A stretch of DNA of 7,112 bases from Xanthobacteraceae bacterium (GTDB lineage: Bacteria; Pseudomonadota; Alphaproteobacteria; Rhizobiales; Xanthobacteraceae): assembly GCA_030043175.1 (NCBI GenBank), contig JASHYD010000018.1:1-7112 (forward strand), given 5' to 3'. Below the pieces are notes generated by a model that searched no databases, was not told the DNA's origin, and was given only the letters and a program-made list of their open reading frames with translations. The translations under genes and the position numbers were made by a program. This document shows positions 1 through 7,112 of this stretch, one piece after another (the stretch's first letter is position 1; each line of letters opens with the position of its first letter).

Positions 1-59
1 CGCCAGCTTTGGCGGATCGCCCGACGACGCCATCGTTGCCCGGCTTCGGCTTTTCTTCG

Positions 60-83
60 AAGCCGATCGGAAAGCCGATCGGT
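60..83 (+). repeat. 12-base tandem duplication in the hydrolase gene
   Basis: Two adjacent copies of AAGCCGATCGG plus one variable base (A in the first copy, T in the second) encode KPIG-KPIG just after the PSLPGFGFSS motif. The unit is a multiple of three, so the frame is kept. It may be a small slippage duplication or an ordinary feature of this subfamily. Confidence 0.6.
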
Positions 84-656
84 CGCGCCACGGTGGCCCC
101 GCTTTGGAACCAGCTCATGACCGAGGTGCTCGGTTATGCGAGGTACGGCGCCCAAGGTGGCGACATGTCGGGCGCAACGACGGTACTACTTGCCCGCCAA
201 TTTCCGGCATCGCTGGTGGGTATCCACATGAATGGGGTCGGTCCCGGAGGGCCGCTGCCCGCGGAAGCCGATCGGACGCCTGAGGAGCGATCCTGGGTAA
301 CTAAGTTGAATGCTTACCTTGAAACTGAGCGAGATTATTTTAATGAACACCAACACAAGCCTCAAACCATCGCATTTGCTCTCGCCGACAATCCGCTGGG
401 TACTGCCGCCTGGATCGTAGAAAAATTGAAAGGTTGGAGCGATACGGCTGATGCAATCGAGCCGGCCTTCACCAAAGAACCAAGTCCTCACCAACCTGAT
501 GGTCTACTTGGTGACAAACACGATCGGGACCTCTATGTGGATGTACCGCGGGAACGCCGACGATGCGCAAACGTTCGCGGCAAGGTGACAGTACCGACCG
601 GCGAAGCTTCCCTTCCAAAGGAAACGCCGGGGCTTGATCCTCCCCAGAGCATTCTC

Positions 657-678
657 GCACGAGATTATAATCTCGTGC
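657..678. repeat. Perfect 22-base palindrome inside the hydrolase pseudogene
   Basis: The arm GCACGAGATTA (657-667) is followed without any spacer by its exact reverse complement (668-678). It lies in the codons for A-R-D-Y-N-L-V-H, close before the catalytic His. Because it is self-complementary, the opposite strand also reads ARDYNLV in one frame. It could be a coincidence of conserved codons, a protein-binding site or an extruding cruciform. The sequence alone does not decide. Confidence 0.9.
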
Positions 679-779
679 ACTACACCAAAATGCCCCGTAG
701 AGGTCATTTTGCCTTTTGGGAACAGCCCGAACTGATAGTCGCGGATGTGCGGCAGTTTTTCCGGAAACTGCGGAGCTAA

Positions 780-1279
780 GCGTGGACCCAAGGGCAGTAT
801 TGCTGCCTTGAGTTCGTAACTGCGCGGCTCCGTTATGGCCCAGCCGCCGAGTTGGGTGATGCGACGGGTCGGCGGCTATCTGGGGCATATCAGACGTGGT
901 GCCGACGTAGTCGCAACGGCAGCCCGAGACCCAACCTCGTGGGACTTCCGCTGACGGAGTCGCGCACATGGCGCATGCCCCGCCCGCATGTCGGTCAGTT
1001 CGGTAGTGCGCGCGCAATCATCTCAGCGCGGCTAAGCCGGTCCGTAACGGCTTCAGTAGCTTCGAGGAGCCCCATGCGCATCGCCAGCGAAGGCGGTCAC
1101 AGGTCTGTGCCCGTCATTGCCGGCAATCATACGGATCAGTGAAACGAGACGATTCTGCTTCCACCGCTCGGTGGCGACCCCCGGCTATCGCGCTGACGGC
1201 CGCGGCTTCGGCGCGGACGTGAATCGCAACACTTTGGGTCCGGTTGGTGATCCGCAATGCAGCCGCCCAGCGCATGATG
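780..1279. other. 500-base stretch with no recognisable gene
   Basis: This lies between two convergent units: the hydrolase relic from the left and the propeller-cytochrome gene from the right. Several open frames cross it on both strands, but none has a recognisable domain, a good ribosome binding site or a conserved motif. They look like GC-rich background. A short inverted repeat, CCACCG-CT-CGGTGG at 1161-1174, has no T-run on either side. A minus-strand frame of 28 residues (about 993-1078, beginning MRMGLLEATEA) has plausible composition but cannot be assigned. Confidence 0.5.
791..809 (+). terminator. Weak hairpin after the hydrolase stop codon
   Basis: GGCAG (793-797), loop TATTG and CTGCC (803-807) form a 5-base-pair stem that can be extended by one wobble and one A-T pair. 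It starts about 12 bases after the TAA at 777-779. No T-run follows, so a Rho-independent terminator is only a weak suggestion. Confidence 0.2.
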
Positions 1280-4156
<2,877 letters not shown>

Positions 4157-4163
4157 GCAAAGT

Positions 4164-4169
4164 CTCCTT
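4164..4169 (-). promoter_or_regulatory. Ribosome binding site of the propeller-cytochrome gene
   Basis: On the minus strand AAGGAG is followed by ACTTTGC and then ATG at 4156. This near-ideal Shine-Dalgarno sequence at seven bases fixes the start codon and gives a well-formed signal peptide. Confidence 0.85.
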
Positions 4170-4534
4170 TCATTGGGTCAACTGGTGTGTTGATGGATTA
4201 GCGTCAGGACAGCGGGTGAAGCTCGATGGGATATTTTGTTCGCGGTCATTGTGTCTTTGAGATCAGAGGGGCGAACGGTTGTCCTGCCCCCCATTCTTCG
4301 AAGATCAACTGGACGTGCTCCTGATGTTGCAGGTTTTTCGCTTATCGCCATGGCGGGGCTGGGCCGTATCGCTTCATACGCGAGGCACCAAGCTATCCCC
4401 CGTGGCTGCTAACAGCAGGCTTCGACGAATGCACCGCTTTGCGCGGCGCACGATCAGCGCGGCCGTAATAGCGAGTTATCGTGTAACGAATACATGCACA
4501 ATATGCAACTTCCGGGATGTGGTCAATATTCGCC
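4170..4534. other. Upstream region of the cytochrome gene with no recognised gene
   Basis: This stretch of about 365 bases lies between the minus-strand cytochrome gene and the plus-strand recombinase relic, so it should hold the cytochrome promoter. I could not pick a convincing -35/-10 pair or operator. An AT-richer patch around 4225-4260 is the likeliest place. Plus-strand frames here (for example 4279-4569) show no family motif. The missing N-terminal half of the recombinase is not recognisable in this stretch. Confidence 0.4.
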
Positions 4535-4836
4535 GCGCAAGGATGGATTGCAGTCACGATCCGCCGTAGCAAGACCGACCAGGAGGACATTGGCGCCGCC
4601 GTCGCTATCTGCCGGGCTCGATCGTCTGTCCGGTCAAGGCCGTAAAGGAATACGACGCCTCCGGCATCACGAGCGGGGCGCACTTCAGGCCCATCCGGCA
4701 AGGTAATCACATCGGCCGCTCGGGGGCTGAGTCGATCCGCACGCTGGGCAAGGCGCAAGCTGCCAAGTTGGGTCTCAACCCGAAGGAGTTCGGCGCCCAC
4801 AGCCTATGGCCGGACATTCACGACATCTGCCCCTAG
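4535..4836 (+). pseudogene. Tyrosine recombinase (phage integrase family) relic, C-terminal catalytic part
   Basis: Pieces of a site-specific recombinase are spread over several frames. From 4535 one frame reads QGWIAVTIRRSKTDQE, the typical beta-hairpin of the catalytic domain (R-x-SKTDQ). Near 4606-4612 the frame changes and continues as PGSIVCPVKAVKEYDASGIT, then GAHFRPI, then AAKLGLNPKEFGAHSL up to 4806. The HxxR box should follow as HSLRAGF. Instead the codon at 4807-4809 is TGG, giving HSLW, so the second catalytic Arg is lost. A further slip puts FTTSAP (from 4817) into another frame, and the main frame stops at TAG 4834-4836. The N-terminal DNA-binding domain, the first catalytic Arg and the Tyr nucleophile are absent. 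It cannot be active. It marks an old integrated element, perhaps a phage, an island or an integrase-like insertion. Confidence 0.8.
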
Positions 4837-4915
4837 CCAATCGTCGCGCGTTCCTCTTGGTTCCGTCTTTCATTGGCGGACCCTTTGGCGGCGATAGTGT
4901 GGTTTTCGGCTTGCA

Positions 4916-5069
4916 TTGCTAGCCTTCGAACGGTTGTTTGCCGAGCGCGGACTGCCGCTCGCGATCCGCTCTGACAACGACGTACCGTTCGTCAGCCCCC
5001 GGACCGTTCAATTTGTCGAAGCTGTCTGTGTGGTGGCTCAGGCTCGGCATTCAGATCGAGCGCATCAAG
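4916..5069 (+). pseudogene. IS481-like DDE transposase (integrase core) fragment
   Basis: From 4916 one frame reads LAFERLFAERGLPLAIRSDN, then DVPFVSP, matching the strand around the second catalytic Asp of DDE integrase cores (Asp at 4973-4975; the usual following residue is Gly, here Asp). At a run of five C (4996-5000) the frame slips by one, and the other frame continues as FNLSKLSVWWLRLGIQIERIK to 5069. The expected continuation (PGHPQQNGRHER-like, bearing the catalytic Glu) is missing, as is everything before FERLF. The fragment is therefore about 50 codons of a roughly 300-400 residue protein and is inactive. It ends about 20 bases before the stop codon of the convergent ABM-family gene, which suggests the break lies at that gene's edge. 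Assignment to IS481 over other rve-type families rests on remembered wording of the SVWWLRLGI-IERIK block. Confidence 0.78.
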
Positions 5070-5089
5070 CAGACAAAACGCAACGAACC

Positions 5090-5419
5090 TCAATTCTTTG
5101 ACACAGGTTGCAGCTGCCAAAGCGTCATGTAGTTCATTATCGGCCGCTCGAACGTTGCTCCCATGGCAACAAATGGTTTTCCCGAATCCAGCATCGGCTG
5201 GAATCGATCCAGTTGCTTCGCTGCGTCCAAATCGACCCATAGACTTACATTCGTGAGTGACGAGGTCGTCTCGTCTGCGCCAACATAAAATGCAAGCAAT
5301 CCGCGCATCGACTCGATGCCGGGGCGAAGCACCTTCTCGGCCTCGATCATCATTTGCCGCATTTCAGCAAACCTATCCGGCGGGCACCGAAGAATAGAGA
5401 CCCTTACGATTGGCTGCAT
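5090..5419 (-). CDS. Antibiotic biosynthesis monooxygenase (ABM)-like small protein
   Basis: This is a 109-residue cytoplasmic protein with no signal peptide or membrane segment. It opens with a beta-strand (VRVSILRCPPDRF) and a helix (AEMRQMMIEAEKVLRPGIES). GLLAFYVGADETTSSLTNVSLW follows in the middle, then a second helix with the conserved-looking DAAKQLDRFQPML and a final strand region MNYMTLWQL. Length and pattern fit the dimeric alpha/beta-barrel ABM fold, which includes cofactor-independent monooxygenases and haem-degrading enzymes but also many proteins of unknown role. No substrate can be named. The ATG at 5419 is preceded on the minus strand by GGGGA, a modest ribosome binding site. 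The gene stands alone, convergent with the transposase relic. An inverted repeat about 29-47 bases upstream could be an operator. Confidence 0.83.
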   Translation of the reverse strand: MQPIVRVSILRCPPDRFAEMRQMMIEAEKVLRPGIESMRGLLAFYVGADETTSSLTNVSLWVDLDAAKQLDRFQPMLDSGKPFVAMGATFERPIMNYMTLWQLQPVSKN

Positions 5420-5420
5420 T

Positions 5421-5430
5421 GGAAATTTCC
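5421..5430. repeat. GGAAATTTCC palindrome just upstream of the ABM-like start
   Basis: This perfect 10-base palindrome ends one base before the ATG on the minus strand. It overlaps where the ribosome would bind, so a structural or protein-mediated effect on initiation is possible. Ten-base palindromes also occur by chance. Confidence 0.35.
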
Positions 5431-5447
5431 CCGTCCTTGCACTGTAA

Positions 5448-5466
5448 AGCGATATGTTGAATCGCT
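5448..5466. promoter_or_regulatory. Inverted repeat, candidate operator of the ABM-like gene
   Basis: AGCGAT (5448-5453), seven spacer bases and ATCGCT (5461-5466) form a dyad 29-47 bases upstream of the ABM-like start, a typical place for a repressor site. Next to it lies a looser dyad around GGTAACC (about 5467-5485). No regulator gene is in view and no clear -35/-10 pair could be fixed, so this is a candidate only. Confidence 0.25.
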
Positions 5467-5595
5467 CACGGTAACCATAGTGACGGGTAGCGTTCGGTGT
5501 GATCCGGTCAGATTCGGCCGTTCGCCTCGGCCGAGCCGCACGCCACCTTCACTCTCACCAGCAGACATTCTCCGCCACAATCAAGTAGCCGCACT

Positions 5596-5621
5596 CGCCT
5601 GCGGTGCCTGCAGCGCAGGCG
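5596..5621. repeat. GC-rich inverted repeat able to form a hairpin
   Basis: CGCCTGCG (5596-5603) and CGCAGGCG (5614-5621) are perfect complements around a 10-base spacer. An alternative nested stem, GCCTGC-AGC-GCAGGC, is possible. It lies about 220 bases beyond the ModA-like stop codon in the direction of transcription. No T-run follows on either strand, so a simple intrinsic terminator is unlikely. Confidence 0.4.
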
Positions 5622-5840
5622 CAGCAGACACCGGCCAATTGGGAAGCATCCGCCCGACCCCTCCTCGAAAATGAAAACATTTTGATCGACGCATCCCAGC
5701 GCCTGCAATCACAGCTTCCTGGCGGTGGTATCGCCATCATGGTCGCTAGACCGCTCCCAGATTGCGCGCAGTGCGGGTGGGAACGCCCCGCATCGATCTT
5801 GAAACCGAGGCCGCCATCGGCTTCATCCAGCCTACAAAAG

Positions 5841-6617
5841 CTACGGAGCATACGGCTCCATGCCCTTGGCGTTTATCACGGCTACGGCCGAGGGGGACGC
5901 CAGAAACTTGGCGAAGGCAAGCGCTCCATTCGGCTCGCGCGCATTGGCGAGAACACCGGCCACCATGAGGAACTTCACTCCCGGCAGATCCGGCAGCGGC
6001 TCAAGCATCTGCACACCAGGGAGTGTATTGAAATTGCGCCGCTGCGCGACGCCCATCTGTGCGGCGCCCGAAGCGACAGCTTGCGCTGCCGCATCGCCGC
6101 CCATTGTGAGCCTGATCTTGGGCTTCACCTGGTCGGCAATGCCGAGATAACGGATGAGGTTGACGAAATAGGTGCCGTCCTGCGCGCCGCCGCTCGCATC
6201 GGGCTGGGCGATGCTCTCGGCCCCCAGCAAGGTCTGCCTGAGCGCCTCGACCGTGCTGACATCGCGCTTCACGCCGCCGGCGCGTACGCCGAAGGCGAGC
6301 GGGGAGCGTGCAATATCGACGAGCGTGCCATTCGCGATCCGAGCCTGGTGCAGCAGATCCTCGAGCACGAAGCGCTCGTTGATGATGAGGTCGGCTGCCT
6401 CGCCGGCTTCAACACGACTCTTGATGCGTGTCGTCGAGCCATACTCGATGGCGAGCTTGTTGCCGCTCGCACGTTCGAATTCCTTGCCGAGCTCGGCGAG
6501 GATTGACGACATGTTGCCGGTACTCAAGACCTTGATGTCCGCGGCATGGGCCCGCGACAAAGGTCCGAAACAGATTGTCAGAGCCAGGAGCGTTGCACCG
6601 GTGAAAGCTATCCTCAT
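5841..6617 (-). CDS. ModA-like periplasmic substrate-binding protein, orphan
   Basis: This is a 258-residue exported protein. Residues 1-25 form a signal peptide (MRIAFTG, hydrophobic LLALTICFG, cleavage after AHA). The mature part begins ADIKVLSTGNMSSILAELGK, then FERASGNKLAIEYGSTTRIKSR and EAGEAADLIIN. This is the order of the molybdate-type binding-protein fold, where Ser/Thr residues in the first two loops bind the oxyanion. Later blocks include SPLAFGVRAG, the TYFVNLIRYLGI helix and a C-terminal AFAKFLASPSAVAVI helix. Length matches ModA. Loop 1 (STGNMSS) departs from the usual ASLTN-type sequence, so molybdate specificity is uncertain; a different oxyanion or organic ligand is possible. 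No permease or ATPase gene adjoins it, so it is either an orphan working with a distant transporter or the remainder of a scattered operon. The start is chosen from the GAGGA site and the clean signal peptide. Confidence 0.88.
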   Translation of the reverse strand: MRIAFTGATLLALTICFGPLSRAHAADIKVLSTGNMSSILAELGKEFERASGNKLAIEYGSTTRIKSRVEAGEAADLIINERFVLEDLLHQARIANGTLVDIARSPLAFGVRAGGVKRDVSTVEALRQTLLGAESIAQPDASGGAQDGTYFVNLIRYLGIADQVKPKIRLTMGGDAAAQAVASGAAQMGVAQRRNFNTLPGVQMLEPLPDLPGVKFLMVAGVLANAREPNGALAFAKFLASPSAVAVINAKGMEPYAP

Positions 6618-6623
6618 CGCATT

Positions 6624-6628
6624 TCCTC
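6624..6628 (-). promoter_or_regulatory. Ribosome binding site of the ModA-like gene
   Basis: GAGGA on the minus strand lies six bases before the ATG at 6617. Another ATG (6622-6620) lies between them out of frame and reads only ATG-CGA-TGA. It is too close to the Shine-Dalgarno sequence to be the real start. Confidence 0.6.
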
Positions 6629-6659
6629 AAAGCCTTGTCTGGAATTCCCCCGGGCGCCG

Positions 6660-6689
6660 AAATTACACGGGGCGGACGAGGGCTGAAAA
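6660..6689 (-). promoter_or_regulatory. Possible sigma-70-type promoter of the ModA-like gene
   Basis: On the minus strand TTTTCA (6689-6684) and TAATTT (6665-6660) are 18 bases apart. They match the -35 and -10 consensus at four and three of six positions. Transcription would start roughly 35 bases before the ATG. The match is weak and the choice is by eye. Confidence 0.22.
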
Positions 6690-6845
6690 GTGCCCCCAGC
6701 GGACTTCTAATCCAACGCAGGATGCCGTTATGTTCGGCCGACACGGGCCATCCGGTATGGGCCATCGGCTGCCTTCACAGCGATACTTCAGATAAGCTGA
6801 CGACTTTGGTGCACCGCGCAAGTCGGCAGAATCGATCCACTATCT

Positions 6846-7112
6846 CTAGCTGTTTTCGAAGGACGCGACGAGTGCATCGACCTCCTTCTGATCCGGACCC
6901 TTGCATCGGGCGTTGACGCGGGGACCTGTGGCGTAGCCGATCCACAGCACTATCTCGTGGGGTCGCGGCGCATCGTGGATCAGTACCGGCGTTGAATCGA
7001 AGGCATCGAGATCCCAACCCTCGTCGAGGGGCCCGTAGATGAGATCCACGATCGTGCCCGGCGGGCCCACCTTGGCGTGGCCCGGAATGATAACGCGCCC
7101 GCGTTTGATCGC
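6846..7112 (-). CDS. Unrecognised protein, 3' part only (runs off the window)
   Basis: The frame is open from the window edge to TAG at 6848-6846, giving 88 visible residues. A GTG at 7070 could start a 74-residue protein. However, the frame continues upstream (AIKRGRVIIPGHAK) with similar composition and no ribosome binding site before the GTG, so the true start is probably beyond the window. The visible part reads GTIVDLIYGPLDEGWDLDAF, then TPVLIHDAPRPHEIVLWIGY and VNARCKGPDQKEVDALVASF. It is soluble-looking, with alternating strands and a final helix, one Cys and no membrane segment. I do not recognise the family. Codon pattern and protein-like composition argue for a real gene. Confidence 0.6.
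   Translation of the reverse strand, partial: AIKRGRVIIPGHAKVGPPGTIVDLIYGPLDEGWDLDAFDSTPVLIHDAPRPHEIVLWIGYATGPRVNARCKGPDQKEVDALVASFENS

Larger units (their letters stand above)
1..779 (+). pseudogene. Epoxide hydrolase (EHN-type alpha/beta hydrolase), 5'-truncated by the window and frameshifted
   Basis: In the family these enzymes open epoxides through an Asp-ester intermediate. Here the catalytic Asp is in GGDMSGA (162-164; the family usually has GGDWG), the acid Glu in VPTGEASLPKE (621-623) and the His in RRGHFAFWEQPE (705-707; usually RGGHF). Three lesions are visible. First, bases 2-31 read ASFGGSPDDA in one frame, then PSLPGFGFS follows from base 30 in another, so the core strand normally between them (FHVVV-like) is lost. 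Second, an extra G near 477 throws the frame. Third, the frame returns near 581. Between the last two, the expected family sequence (NQVLTNLMVYLVTNTIG, then SMWMYRGNADDAQTF) is in the other frame. The reading frame therefore stays open to TAA at 777-779, but about 35 residues of the cap, including a Tyr-bearing segment, would be nonsense. The TTG at base 9 is not a credible start, because the family's N-terminal domain and HGWP oxyanion motif should lie upstream of the window. Sequencing error is the main alternative to a true pseudogene. Confidence 0.78.
5420..5840. other. About 420 bases without a recognised gene
   Basis: This region separates the ModA-like gene from the ABM-like gene. Frames on both strands cross it (for example plus from 5604, minus 5508-5851), but none has a domain, motif or ribosome binding site I recognise. 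It holds the dyads near the ABM-like start and a stronger hairpin at 5596-5621. Confidence 0.45.

Noticed and set aside
469..1017. Minus-strand frame of 182 codons across the hydrolase 3' end
   Set aside because: It overlaps the hydrolase antisense. The only familiar piece, ARDYNLV, comes from the palindrome being read backwards.
1161..1174. CCACCG-CT-CGGTGG inverted repeat as a terminator of the cytochrome gene
   Set aside because: It is over 100 bases past the stop codon, has no T-run on either strand, and the stem is short.
4393..4800. Minus-strand frame of 135 codons opposite the recombinase relic
   Set aside because: The plus strand carries recognisable recombinase sequence over much of it. 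The minus product has no recognisable motif.
5604..6506. Plus-strand open frame of 300 codons opposite the ModA-like gene
   Set aside because: Antisense to a clear exported binding protein, with no domain recognised. It is open because of GC-rich codon use.
6640..6660. Clustered EcoRI-, SmaI- and NarI-like sites resembling a cloning polylinker
   Set aside because: Only a few hexamers in GC-rich DNA, with no vector sequence around them. Best read as coincidence.

Overview
The window is GC-rich (about 60 percent by eye). Its gene families look most like those of alphaproteobacteria of the Bradyrhizobium/Hyphomicrobiales type: an EHN-type epoxide hydrolase, a ModA-like binding protein, an ABM-fold protein and an integrase/IS481-like transposase. 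That placement rests on remembered family resemblance and composition, not on a search.

Layout from left to right. Bases 1-779 (+) hold the 3' part of an epoxide hydrolase gene. It keeps its catalytic Asp, Glu and His but carries three reading-frame lesions, so it is called a pseudogene. Bases 780-1279 show no recognisable gene. Bases 1280-4156 (-) hold the dominant gene, an intact 958-residue exported protein that joins a YVTN-type beta-propeller to two c-type haem domains. Bases 4157-4534 are its upstream region, with a strong ribosome binding site. Bases 4535-5069 (+) hold two stacked mobile-element relics: the C-terminal part of a tyrosine recombinase, then a fragment of a DDE (IS481-like) transposase core, both frameshifted and truncated. 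Bases 5090-5419 (-) encode a small intact protein of the antibiotic-biosynthesis-monooxygenase (ABM) fold. Bases 5420-5840 hold no recognised gene but do hold inverted repeats. Bases 5841-6617 (-) encode an exported, ModA-like periplasmic binding protein with no transporter genes beside it. Bases 6846-7112 (-) are the 3' end of an unrecognised gene that runs off the window.

The four intact coding regions are all on the minus strand, but gaps of roughly 230 to 930 bases separate them. They look like separate transcription units, not an operon. The plus strand carries only broken genes. The picture is an accessory or decaying stretch of chromosome: a degraded hydrolase and dead recombinase/transposase pieces lie among single genes for periplasmic redox and binding proteins. 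I see no convincing multi-gene system. The most interesting intact object is the propeller/dihaem cytochrome fusion, whose substrate is unknown.
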